Shown here: piece after piece, positions 48,425 to 59,239 of the stretch
Numbering within the stretch: the stretch's first letter is position 1
Layout of the letters: every line of letters begins with the position of its first letter
Source of the DNA: Yamagishiella unicocca
Lineage: Eukaryota; Chlorophyta; Chlorophyceae; Chlamydomonadales; Volvocaceae
DNA: 64,000 nt
Direction of reading: 5' to 3'
Assembly: GCA_003116995.1 (NCBI GenBank)
Contig: BDSL01000170.1
Span: forward strand, 1 to 64,000
The notes under the pieces: generated by a model
The model's database searches: none
What the model was told of the DNA's origin: nothing
What the model saw: only the letters and a program-made list of their open reading frames with translations
Made by a program: the position numbers and the translations under genes

Positions 48425-50274
48425 GCGCCCAGGGCCATGAGGTGCCAGGGCGGGTCCGACTGCTGACCTGGCCCTGGAGCATGAGAGAGCTGGTCACCAC
48501 GGGACAACGAGGCGGGCACACGCTTCCGCTGCGGCAGGTCTCTACCGGCGCAGCGTTCTTGTGCGGCTGGCTGCAGCGGACCGTAATGCTCCCGTTCCCG
48601 TCAGGTGTCAGAAGCGCGCCTTAAGCAGCACGAGCTATGGACTTCTAGTGTGTCACCTTTCTTATGGTTTTGGCGGGTCAGGGTATAATTGGGGATTCAC
48701 TGAAATGCGGGATTGCAGGCAGGCGCCGGGACCGGGCGGCTAGTACTCAGGTTTTAGGGTTAGGGCCGATGCGTCGGAGGCGGGTGTCTCAACATTTTAG
48801 AGTAGTTGTGCGCAAGCACGCTAGGCACTAGGGTAATGGTGCTAATGGTGCTCAGGTGTGCCAGGTAGTCCAGGCTAGCGGAGGTATTGGACTAACATCG
48901 TGGGCTGTGCACATGTTGTTGCATGGCTACATTTCCGATATGTCATTGATTGTTCATACTCATGAGTGGGTCGCGAGTTGGGTGGCGTTTCATCTAAACC
49001 AGTTGTGCTAGGTAAGGCCTCTTGCATTTGCACATCCGAGAAGGATCATGCCCGCTGCCAAACTGGTCTTGCCTCTTTCTGTTTGTCAGGTAGTATCGCG
49101 AAGCTTCATAAGTCCAACCGCGCTATGTATTATTTTGTCCCTACGCGGGTGTAGGGACACATCAAGGGAAGTTGAGTACCTGAACTCGTGCGGACAGTAC
49201 GTATGTTTCGGCGACTTGCTGCCGGGCCCACGCCGAACCTCTTGTGCTCAATTATCCATCCCTCGTGGGGGCTTTGGGATATCTAACATTAAACATGGAA
49301 AGTAGCGTTTAGAGCCTTGGATGCGCACCACATGGACATGGCGAGGTGGCGTTTGCGTCCTTACCTCGACAGACACTGCCTCAGGCCTTACCCTGAACAT
49401 GTGTTGCCTGGGGCGTTGAGTACTGGCAAACGATATCCAGGACGCATGTGCACCTTGTCAGCGTGCGTGCTTAATTTCTGGTTACCGGGATAAGTTGTCG
49501 TGGACGAGCGGTATCGTTTCCAAAGTCGTTTCCAAAGTTGCATGGCATCCGAAGTGCTGACGGAGAGCCGGTTGCTATTGAATCTCAATGTTATCCTAGG
49601 TGGCAAGGATGGAAATCTCGTCCTACCGAGTAGGGTAATTGATCCCGGAGCAACCATCTATCCAGTTGGGGTCGATGTCGACGGTAGTAATAGTAGTAAT
49701 TACTTGTAGGAGTGGTATTCGGTGTAATTGCTGACAGTCCCATGATACCCACGTGGTGCCCACGGGACGTTATTTTCGATCGAGTTCGATATTTCCTCGT
49801 GCAGGCACAATTTGCATCGACCACGCTTTCTTGGAAGTGTCGCCACCAGTACCGATATCCTTACACGTCACGTTCAACGTCATGGGCCCAACGTCGGGGC
49901 GATCCAGTAAACGTGCAGTCCTTGCAGTCTGGACTGCTCTGGCTTACGTCTATCCGCTTCAGGTCACCGTAACACGGCAATCCAGTCCCGAAGTTGAAGC
50001 AACAAGCAGCGTGCTCCTCTCACATGCTCCGGCGCCCGGACAAAGCCTTCTCGCCCCACCCCGCGCCCGCAGTTGCTCCCGCTGCGCATGCCCGCAGCCC
50101 ATCCACCCTTCCTACCCCTTGGCAACAACGAGCCTGGCGAGGTTGCTGCCTGTCGGGGCGGGCGAGGTCGCCAACTCGCCGTCACTGGCTCCCGTGCACA
50201 GCTTTGAAGCCGTCAAGCCTTCATTTAGCGGTATCATTTCACCAACCGCTACCTACGGCGTTGCCGACGTCAGC
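48425..50274. other. Convergent region between kinesin and propeller genes
   Basis: No gene recognised. A telomere-like ggttttagggttagggcc occurs at 48750-48768. Possible poly(A) pentamers: TGTAA on plus at 49723-49727 (kinesin, distant) and on minus at 49861-49865 (propeller gene). Near 49670-49710, gttggggtcg followed by gtagtaatagtagtaattac weakly resembles the dispersed LINE terminus. Several plus frames at 49750-50325 are shadows without a family match. Confidence 0.4.
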
Positions 50275-53200
50275 TCAACCATCACAGGAATCGGCTTGGT
50301 AAATCCTCATCTCGTTTGGCTGTAGGAGGGTGCGGGGACATGGGGACGGTGGATCGTATTATAGTCCCATAAAACATGAGGAATAAAACGGCACGTACCA
50401 ACACGGTGTGTCTGTGCTGCATGTGCTCGTGCTGTCTGCTTGCCGAGGCAGCTGAGCTGCGGGCGAGTTAGTGCATAGCTAGACACAGTAACAGCGAACG
50501 TGGTGCGATGTTAGCATCCTTGCTCCGGACCCACGGCCGTCGGTGTCTTTGGATCATGATCCATACGTACCCCTGCGGGCCTGGCCACGCATCATGCCGT
50601 ACATACACACTCCGTACGCACCTCGCCGACGACCACCAGCGTGCGGCCCCCGGGCGTGAAGGTGAAGCCCTGAAGGGACGGAAGGGCAGATGGGGCCATT
50701 TATCCTAGGTTAGGCGGGGGCCCTACTGGGACCAAGCGACTACGGTGTCGCTCCTTGTTGTGATAGCCGCATCGCATTGTGATAGCCGCATCGCATGCTT
50801 CTTTGCTCCTTAGACCTGGCAATGGCCGCACTCAGCACTCAGGTCGGCATACCGCTTATAGGGGGCCCTTTTAGGCTTCTTCCCCCAAAGTGGTTGTTAC
50901 CACTGTTTGTTCTCTGGCACCTTGGTCGGGGTTTTTGGTGGTTTGCCATAACTCGGTCGGTCAGTTTGTTCTTCTTCCTGCGTCTCTTTCAGTGTCAGAC
51001 GATGCGCCCGATGGCTCTACCTTCTGGTCTGGGGCCCACTCTTAACAGTTACTACTACTCAGCGGCATCGCTTCGGAGGGCTGCGCTGCAAACAGGCTGT
51101 CATGAATGCGGACCTCTCATTCCCTTTCTAGCCACTACCGTCGCCGCTTTCCACTTTGGCCGCTGGCCGTTTAAGTCCACACCACCCAACATCCCAGCAC
51201 GTCCCAACCAATCACCGGCTTGACGCGGGACATCCTGCCCCTGCCGCTCATATACCTCTGCAGAAGGGCCCGCAACGTCGAGCTGCTGCAGCACGCGGCC
51301 GTCCATGGTCATACGCAGTATCCGGCTGCTCTCCTGTACGGCGTGCACGGCAAGGTACGGTCAGCAATTGTACCTCAGATACAGCAGAACATCGGGATTC
51401 TTGCACTAACAATTGTTACGTCGTAATGGGAGGCAGCGCGTGACACGGAAGGACCAAGCAACGCTAGGTGGATGACTGCCACTCGCTCATCCTCTGCTGA
51501 TGAGCGACCCTGAGATGCCCTGAGCCACCGGTGTTCCGGGCTACAGACCTGCGACAACACGAAGAGCTGGTTCTGCTCCGCCACGTAATTGATTGCCGCA
51601 ATGTCGCCAACCATATTGCAGGAGATATCTCCATTTATTATCTGCGTCCAGTTCGCCTGCTGGTTTCCCTCGTTCCGCACAGTGATGATGCGCTTCGGGC
51701 TCGCCTCTTGAGCGACAAAGTATGTGCTTATCCTGCAACGCATCGGGAAGGGCCACAGGCGCAGGGGGTATATCGTAAGTTGGATGCTGCTGCAAACGCT
51801 GACACAAAGTTTGGGAGGTGTGACAGCATGGCGCTGCATGAAAGAACCCACGCAACCGACAACGACCGAGAGTGGACGAGCAACTTAACGCTAGGTAGGA
51901 GCACTGTCAACATCCTAGATTCTGCCCCGGGAATGCAGTGCACCAACGAAGTCCCTGACTGGCCGTGGGAGGCAGCCAGTTCGCAGCTTCTCGCCGACGA
52001 CCATGCACTTTTGCCCAAGCGGGCCGTGACGCTCCCCCACCTACCGGGAGTCGTACGATAGACCCTCATTTCCGAGCCCTGCAGTTCGAGGGTTTCGGAC
52101 CGGAATGAACTCCTGAAAGGAAAGTTGTACCACGAAAGGATTATGCTTTGGTCCAGGAGCTGCTTACATCGCGATACCTATCAATGCGGGTACGCTGTAC
52201 TATACTTAGTAGCATCAGTAGTATTGTTTCAGTGCACCTGTCCTCATATAAAAAGCGACGGGAGAAAACGAAAGCCCGGCACCCCTGTATGTGCCCGATG
52301 GCGGGGTACCCGATGGCGATGGTCTGACGTCAACAAAACAGCAATATGACACATGGACAAAGCAGGACCAACTCGGCTGAGGTACGCAACCAACCCCAAA
52401 CTTCGAACAAGAGTCCAGACTACAAACAGTGGCACTGACCACCCAGGGAGGGAATAGCCCAGATTGGAATGTGTATGGGCCCCAGACATTGGGAGAGAAG
52501 AGTGAACTGCCCGGGCGGACGCTTTCACCGGAAGCGCACCAGCGGCCTGCCACCGCCGCCCTCGCTAACGTCGAGGACGCGGATGCCTCCCCACGGCGGC
52601 TCCTCCAAAACGGCGACGCGGTCACGTGAGATGTACGCAATGTCTGAGGAAGTTGCAGCGCGAGGAGCGGCCGCTTGTCAAAAGGGTTGTAGCCGAGGCG
52701 CATCGCGGCGGTGGATGGGCGGGATATGAGTTCTTATTACCCCAATCGCAAACAGCATCATCAGTAGTTCTCCAGCTATCTCTGCAGCCCCTCAGCTTCC
52801 GGGGTGCGCTCCAATCTACCGGTCCCCGTCTTAGCTACCGGTTTCCCCACTCGCTCCGGCTCATACAGCCCCCGTGCCGCGCCATGTAGTGCCATTCGCC
52901 TCTTGGGTCGTCGCCGTTGCCCATGCACCCCAGCTACCCCAACACCCCCGCAGCGGCCCACCTTCCGGATCGGACAGCCAGCCCGTGTCGAAGCGGCGCA
53001 AGAGCTTGCCGTCCATAGTGTATTCGAACAACCTGTCGACGGGAAGTCAAGTGCGACGAGCGGGTGCTCGAGGTGTGGAGGGAGTTTCGGTGGCAAAGTG
53101 CTGCGGCGCCGACTAGCTACCCCCCCAACACGCGGTGCTCTGTGCGTGTGGCGATGCAAGCGACATCGGGCAGCGGGCAGGCAGCGGGACGATACCCACC

Positions 53201-53790
53201 CTGGGGGGTTGTTGCTGACGACCCAAAGCGTGCCGGTCTCCGGCATGTAGGTGACACCTGTGCGTGCGATGAGGCGATCAAGGCACAAGAGTTGCGCTGG
53301 GTGAGTGGCACCAGCAAATCGGCCGCATGTAAGTTGGTTGCTACCTATTGCTCGAGTGACTTTGTCTCCTTCAGTGTCAGGCGATGTGCGCGATGGGTCT
53401 CCCTTTTGGCCCTGGAACCCACTGGAACGTGTACTACTGTACTACTCAGATGTCCAGATGAACTACAGCAGCCCGCTCTCCAAGCAAGCGCGCGACATCG
53501 CGATGTCCGGCGTGTCGCGGCACCGACCGTCCAGAAAGCATTGTGGTCCGCTAACCTACGTCGCCCCACGCATCCAATGATCTATTGTGCTTACCCGAAG
53601 CGTTGCAGCAGATCTCTTTCAGTCTTATGAAGCGGCATTGCTTGAACGTCGCCAGGTCCCAAGGCCCACCTCGCACCGGCTGCAACGCCTGGAGCGTTAG
53701 CAGCAGCAGCGACAGCAGCAGCCGCAAGGGGCCCAACAGAGCCTCGCGCGCAGAGCGCGAATTGCTGCACGGGCGTGCCATACGCATCAT
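50275..53790 (-). CDS. Secreted SdiA-regulated-type beta-propeller protein
   Basis: Probable extracellular or lumenal beta-propeller of the SdiA-regulated (YjiK-like) family; its molecular function is unknown. Minus-strand exons: 53595-53790, 53200-53257, 52962-53032, 52540-52643, 52045-52112, 51549-51732, 51256-51333, 50622-50669, 50275-50319, giving 283 residues, every junction in phase. The N-terminus has a basic start and LLLSLLLLTLQALQ, a signal peptide. Blade-like repeats follow in family order: GVTYMPETGTLWVVSNNPPG, LFEYTMDGKLLRRFD, SDPEDIAYISRDRVAVLEE, GLGNEGLSYDS, YFVAQEASPKR, INYVAEQNQLFVLSQ, ILRMTMDGRVLQQLD, GFTFTPGGRTLVVVGEP and a short end. The NNPPG/FD..SDPE/VAVLEE and FVLS..S..ILR patterns are characteristic. 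The fifth exon was placed by its frame alone. The start is the first of two adjacent ATGs. Intron 1 contains a LINE terminus copy. Confidence 0.86.
50860..51062 (+). mobile_element. Truncated LINE 3' end
   Basis: Shares cgatgcgcccgatggctcta, ggtctgggg, cccact and agttactactac with the 3' end at 58.8 kb. The upstream part (ggtttgcc, ttcttcctgcgtctctttcagtgtcag) is also alike. It lies in the propeller gene intron between exons 51256-51333 and 50622-50669, on the opposite strand. Confidence 0.6.
53360..53450 (+). mobile_element. Truncated LINE 3' end in propeller-gene intron 1
   Basis: Reads tctccttcagtgtcaggcga, then gcgcgatgggtctcccttttgg and ctggaacccactgg, ending tgtactactgtactactc. Matches the 58.8-kb terminus with moderate divergence. 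Confidence 0.6.
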
Positions 53791-55334
53791 TGCGACGGAC
53801 GCATGACGGTAGGTGCTTCGTTCGTTCGCGCGCACAGTCAACCGTCAAAAAATTCTCGCGATGCTGTAGTTCTCCACAAGCGTTATGTTCGTGATGGGGC
53901 ATATCGGTGGAATAAGCGAGATGTGAGATGCGAGAGGCGCATGAAGCAAAAACGAGGTACTGACGGCAGTCCTTGGAGGATATTCCGTGGCGCCCGACTG
54001 GCGTGGGTGTGCGGTCGGCAGGCGGACCCGTGGGTCGTTTGTACCAGCAACGTACATGTTTGAGGAAACACACCTATCCCCGCCTTGCGTAGGATTCCTT
54101 TGCTTGGCCATACAACCTTTTTCATCGGTAATGCCATAAGCGTGTAGGACGAACAGCGGCAAGATTCAAATAGTATTTGTTGGCATTGGCGCACGGTTAC
54201 GATGTGCCCAACGGATCCGTGCACGTGACCAGCCACCCCGAGGTCTAGCATAAGTGAGCATTCAGCTACTGGCGCTTATTCTCAGTACAATAAAAATCCC
54301 AAAATCTTGCAACCAGAGCCACAATGATTCCGCTGGAAGGGAATTCTCGCGCAGCTCCTGAATGCAAGACCTTGACGATGCTGGGGATGTGGGGTGGGCA
54401 GTCGCGATTGTTATAGCGCGTTCCAGGCCAAAAGGTAGAGTGGTAAAGGTAGCTGCACGGGAACATGCTCGACGAAATGCGCTGAAAAGGCGCGGATGGA
54501 GCACTGTATGCGCAAAGGAGTGCTTGCGCCTTCCAGCCCTGTCTCGCAAGACGACGGCCCGCTAAGCCACGGCATCCGTGCGCATAATGACCGTAGGCAA
54601 TGGCAGCTGAGACCTGAAGACAAAAATATGCTGGCAGCGATGTTGGGACTGCCAGCTGATCCACGCCTAAGGATAACATAGAGCTAGATCGACCAGCAGC
54701 TAATTATATCCCGGGTGCACTTTACAATTCGAACGCCGACGCCGATTGAACCATCTCCGCACTACCGCAACTCACATTTTGCGATTCGCGGTTTCGCGAC
54801 AGGCGATAGCATTATGGAGTCTCTCTGCGCGTCGGTGCTATGTAGAGCCTCGGGCAACAACTACCGCACCCCTGCCCTTTTTTGGTGTTGTCGCACAATC
54901 ATTGTTACATAATAACGTACAGCCAAGTAGAAGTCCTGAACTCATCCGATCAAGGCCTTCGCGCAGGTTCTCGGGTAGTTGATCGTTTGCGATCGCTCGC
55001 CAGTAGTACTGCAGTTACGTAGCATTACGTGCCCAACGCTACGTACACCGTGAGACTCATGTTCGGGAGACGTGAGACGCATGTTCGGGAGACGTTCGAC
55101 GCAGGAAGCACCTTGGCCGGATCTCATCGCGATTTGATGGGGACCTTGTCTAGGAAGGCGATGGGAACCCAGGAAAAAGTGGCCTGCTCACGACGGCGTG
55201 TATAAAAGGCGGACAGTGTACTTTCCCAGTAGGCATAGCTCCTTACCTCACAATCCACCGCTATACACCTATTCCTCCGTCCGCTCCAGCCAAGCAAGCC
55301 GCCCCCTAGGCGCCTCCTTTGACACCGATCAGCA
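53791..55334. other. Divergent upstream region of propeller and secreted-protein genes
   Basis: No gene supported. Plus-strand frames near 54496-54681 end in a charged stretch (RPEDKNML) but lack a family match or clear splice context. The right end holds the TATA box of the following gene; the left end must hold the propeller-gene promoter. Confidence 0.4.
55201..55208 (+). promoter_or_regulatory. TATA box of six-cysteine secreted protein gene 1
   Basis: A canonical tataaaag 127 bases upstream of the ATG at 55335. Start-site distance is unknown, but the position is compatible with a core promoter. No equivalent is seen before paralogue 2. Confidence 0.6.
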
Positions 55335-56393
55335 ATGGACCGCCGCCGTGCCTTCACCGCTGGTTTGTTCGCCATGCTGCTTGTGGTGGCGATGGCGGCC
55401 CAGACCGCCAATGGTGAGAGCGGGGTTAGCATTGTTGAACGTTCCGGGTGACCGTTGGGAGTTTGCGATCCCCTGGCGCGTGCCAGCACGTGTATAACCA
55501 TCCAGGGCACCTTCTGCTTCAACACCAGCGTTCGTACGCAAGAACGTGTTGCCAAACGAGCAGAAGGTAGCCTAAAAAACCTGACCTTAAATTGCTCTCC
55601 TTCCATTTTGCTGCCACACCGCGCGGACTTAGATACCCGTGCAGACACGGGCGCCTCTGCGAGCGAAAAACGCCGCAACGCACACGCACGACCCATGGGT
55701 CACTCACCTGTGGCAGCGCGCGGGCCGCCCTCTAACAGAACCTCTGTCGCTCTTCCAAACCCACCCCCGTGACCCTTGCCATAACCGACGTGATTATGAC
55801 GCAGCCGTCGACCCCAAGTGCGAGGCGGCCCGCGGCACCCTGCTCAGCAACCCAGACATCAGCGCCTTCAAGAAGTGCGCAGGCACCAAGCCAATCACCG
55901 CTGCGTGCTGCCGGAAGGTGAGCTCCCTGACCTCATTGGCAGTCGCAATGGCATAGAGCCGTCACCGCATTGTGTTAGTGGTGCTGTTAGGGCTGCCACG
56001 GGCACGGGGGGACGGGAACGAAAATATCGGACTCAGCAGCTGGCGCTCGTGTGCAGCGCTTTGGCGCCGACGTCCTTACAGCTAGCAGACGGGGACTTCA
56101 CTGCGACCGACAAAGTTTCGTGTCGTTGATAGCTGAGTTGGGAGCTGTACGCCTGAGCTTGGTAAGGGTTGTTCCCTGCCGACCTGCGGGCGCCGCGTAT
56201 TATGCGCGGAGGTAGTCCACCGAAAGAGAACTGTGATTCGGCTTCCCCACCAATCCGTGCCCCCCGCACACAGCTGCTTCCCTTCGCCCAGTACTACGAT
56301 TGCCTGAACGATCCCAAGTACAAGGCCGAGGTCGACGACTTCCTCAAGGGCACTTCCAGCGTGGATGAGGTGCAGAAGCAGTGCCTGGCCTAG
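55335..56393 (+). CDS. Small secreted six-cysteine protein, paralogue 1
   Basis: Unrecognised family; predicted secreted and disulfide-bonded. Exons 55335-55413, 55805-55917, 56274-56393 give 103 residues, with introns in phase 1 and phase 0. The N-terminus (MDRRRAF then LFAMLLVVAMAAQT) is a signal peptide with cleavage probably near Ala-Asn-Ala. Mature cysteines are C32, C51, C61, C62, C74 and C101, in the pattern C-x18-C-x9-CC-x11-C-x26-C. Conserved blocks are DPKC, SNPDI, KKCA, KPI, CCR, FAQYYDCL and SSVDE. The central CC recalls the plant lipid-transfer/2S-albumin eight-cysteine fold, but the CxC and two cysteines are absent, so this is only an analogy. The region between cysteines is helical in character. 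A second copy lies 2.8 kb downstream with the same intron positions. Confidence 0.85.
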
Positions 56394-57097
56394 GGGGCCA
56401 ACCGGAGGGTGAGGTGCAGAAGCAGCGCCTGGCGTAGAACTGATGGACTGCAACGAAGGGACGGCATGTAGCGCTAGCTGCGAAGTGGTTGGCACGGATG
56501 CGGGCTGTCCCCTTGCGGAGGTCGCCTTGCGTGAGCCACTCTTGAGGGCCAGCAGGAACACACACACACATGTCAGCTCAGCATTTATAAAACACACACA
56601 TGTCGAACAATGGCCGCATGTATGGTAGTAGCTACTAGTAGTAGTAAATATGTTCCCGAGCCAAGCATAAAATGGTTTTCATTAAGGCAGGGCGCTTAAG
56701 TTGACTCGTACAGATTTGGCGTGCTGCCGGTACAATTAGCTGGTGCTGGCACGCGGATATTGCTAAGGATCGGCGCTGCTGACTCAGCGTACAGTTGCGA
56801 CTGGACGCTTCTCAATTACGGGCGACTTTGTAACGTTGCGCCCCAAAAATATTTATCTCATCGCACTGACTGGCGGCAGGGCGATGCTTCGGCATTTCGT
56901 TGCAGCCGCCAGCCGCCTCCCACTCCTGTCTCGCACAGCGGTGGAGAGCTGTATCAGGACATACTCAGGACCGGTCATATGTTCCCAGGCAATCTTCGTG
57001 ACAGACACGTGCACCAGAGTGTCCGATGCGCCAGATGGCAACAAGTAGCCAACATAGCGGGGGTTATGGACCGGAGCCCAGGCACTGCTCCATCTAC

Positions 57098-57156
57098 TAC
57101 TTTTGCCGATGGCTCTACCTTCTGGTCTGGGGCCCACTGTAACAGTTACTACCGTA
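57098..57156 (+). mobile_element. Truncated LINE 3' end
   Basis: Reads gatggctctaccttctggtc, ggggcccactgtaac, agttactaccgtac. A very short terminal copy nearly identical in wording to that at about 51010. Confidence 0.6.
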
Positions 57157-57593
57157 CGACAACAGTATAAATACAGCGCAGGGTTTCGTGACGCAGGGAA
57201 CAGGGAGTACGGAGAGGCCACATCGAAGGGCTACATGAGGCGATGCTTACATAGGTAGTTGCTCGTGACACAACCGCACAGTCATATCCATACTGGGATG
57301 TACAGTGTCACTGTAAGCTGAGCCCTATGTCGACAATGCGCACACCGTCACAAACCTTCGCGCACGGGGCCTTCGAACACAGAGTCGGCTGCGAGGCAGT
57401 TACGTGCGGAGGTGTCCCTAGGGCAAGACGGAGCTGCCGGAGCTGGAAAGAGGACCGGAGGCAAACTGTCCGCAACGGCACGGAGGCAGATGGGTTGAGA
57501 AGAGCTGTCGGTGCCCAGAGACCCTAGATGGACCCGGAAAACGGCAAGGCGTGGCAAGGCGCTGGTGTCGCCGCGCGAGCTACACCTGTGTCT

Positions 57594-57656
57594 GGCGTAT
57601 CGTGTGCCTGGCGTATCGTGTGTCTGGCGTATCGTGTGTCTGGCGTATCGGCTGAT
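57594..57656. repeat. 16-bp tandem repeat
   Basis: Four copies of gtgtctggcgtatcgt with one c/t variant (gtgcctggcgtatcgt), running directly into a truncated LINE end. Confidence 0.9.
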
Positions 57657-57708
57657 GGCTGTACCTTTGGGTCGGGAGCTCAGCGTAACAGCTACTACCG
57701 GTAACCAC
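57650..57708 (+). mobile_element. Truncated LINE 3' end
   Basis: Reads tgatggctgtacctttgggt, gggagctcagcgtaac, agctactaccggtaac. Same block order as the other terminal copies, more diverged. Confidence 0.5.
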
Positions 57709-57886
57709 AAGCAAATAGCTGCAGTGCTGCACACAAAGTGGCGATGGCATTTCAACGGTATCACAAAGCGAACTTGCTACCGGTATGTTGGGTTTTAAGA
57801 CCTCCGTAAACGCAAAGAGAAGTAAATACTAATCACCGGAACGGAATAGGAAGCCTTTTCCATTGTAACTTATTGCCGCGCGCCTC

Positions 57887-58798
57887 AGCACCCACCCTGA
57901 CCCACCATCATGCACCTGTGGGTGCGGTGTGCCGGCTGGAGAGTCTCCAGGGGCGGGTACCCACCATATTCACCATTTTTGCTTCTGCCCGGTGGCTCAA
58001 GCAGTGATTGCCCAACTCGAGACCCAGCTCGGTGCAGGGAGGACACGGGCGCAAGTTTGGTTGGTGCAAGCACCTACCGGGGTACAGTCCTGCGTCTGGG
58101 ATGTAGTAGTCCTGGCGGCTATTACTGCCATGGAGGTGGGGCGCCGGTTTATGGCCGCGGCCTTGAAAAGGGCGGGGGCTGGTGGTCCCCCTCTTACTCC
58201 GGGTAGTGGTCTTCTGGATCGTGCCGTTCGCCGTGGGGTGGTGGAGTTTTGGGCCCTGCTGAGGGGCTTTGCTGCGCTGGGGCTTCCCCAGAAAGGCTGG
58301 GATGCAGTGGGGCCTCGGCATCCTTTCTTGCGGGCTGTCGCCAATCGCCTTGTGTGCGGGGGACCGGCTGAGGTACTGGTGGATTCCTGATCGGCTCGGG
58401 TTGTCGTGGGGAGCGGGGTTTCCCGTGCTTCATACTTTCTGGCTATATAGGCGTGTCGAACCCTACTAGGGGTCCGTGCCTTATGGGATGAGAGGTGGCT
58501 GGTTCCGATGTTTGCATCGTTGCGGCGCTTCACTGGTTCGTCGGATGCTGGGCTGTTAGGTTGGTTGGTGGCCAGTTCCTGATAGGGGAGCCTCTAGTGC
58601 AAATTCCCCCTGGGGTGCTGGCTGCTGCTCTGTATGCCTACGGCCTGTCAATTTGGTGTTCTGGTGGTTTGCCTTTGTTTCGGTGCATGTCGGATTTTTG
58701 TTTCCTCCGTCTTGTTCAGTGTCAGGCGATGCGCCCGATGGTTCTACCTCTTGGTCTGGAACCCACTGTAACCGTTACAACAAAAAAAATCATGCAGT
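57887..58798 (+). mobile_element. 5'-truncated LINE-like element with ORF end and A-rich tail
   Basis: The largest copy of the dispersed family. An open frame from about 57929 stops at 58390; it encodes SCVWDVVVLAAITAME, GRRFMAAALKRAG and GWDAVGPRHPFLRAV, with no start context of its own. A 3' UTR of about 400 bases follows, with cgatgcgcccgatggttcta, ggtctggaacccactgtaac and cgttac, then caacaaaaaaaatc. The layout (coding end, UTR, A-rich tail, truncated 5' end, many short copies of the 3' terminus) is what a non-LTR retrotransposon leaves. I cannot match the peptide to a specific clade, and no reverse transcriptase motif remains. It lies between the two secreted-protein paralogues. Confidence 0.6.
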
Positions 58799-59239
58799 GA
58801 TCAGGTTTGCCATCTGCCCTGTCGGAAGATGAGCGGCGTCACACATTAGTGCTCAGCCGTGCTTGCAATTAGCGCATAGCCAGATTTCATCTTTAGTCTT
58901 TCCCGTCGTTTCTCTTGGTTATGCGGGCTGAAGCGTCGGCTTTGGACGTCGAACGAGCTCAATCGCCTTGATTCGCTCCACGATGTTTCGCAGGCGTGCC
59001 GAAACCTATGCGCGGCACGAGGCCTGGGCGACATTGGCCAACCGTCGGTGCTCGTCGGCGGATCTAGGATGGCAATCGCTCGAAACCTCGGGGCAAAAGC
59101 GGAATCCAACACCGTACAACTGCTGCCCTCTTTCCTGGCAAACAATAATGGCCTCTTCAGGGTGTTGTCTTGAGCATAACAACCAAACGATTACGCTTGA
59201 CAGACGCGTACCATCCCAGTCGACATCACCCATCCAGCT
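58799..59239. other. Upstream region of six-cysteine paralogue 2
   Basis: No gene supported and no clear TATA box. It must contain the promoter of the gene starting at 59240, unless transcription initiates within the LINE remnant. Confidence 0.35.

Larger units (their letters stand above)
56394..57886. other. Spacer between paralogues, upstream half
   Basis: No gene supported. Contains acacacacatgtcagc repeats at 56558-56602, TGTAA at 56829 as a possible poly(A) signal of paralogue 1, two truncated LINE ends, and a 16-base tandem repeat. Confidence 0.45.

Noticed and set aside
54496..54681. Short plus-strand frame with a charged C-terminus as a small gene
   Set aside because: No recognisable family, no paired splice sites or partner exons, and a length expected by chance.
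57929..58390. 153-codon frame as an independent host gene
   Set aside because: It starts only at a GTG-type codon, lacks promoter or splice context, and runs into a 3' UTR with an A-rich tail shared with many short copies, so a retroelement remnant is more likely.
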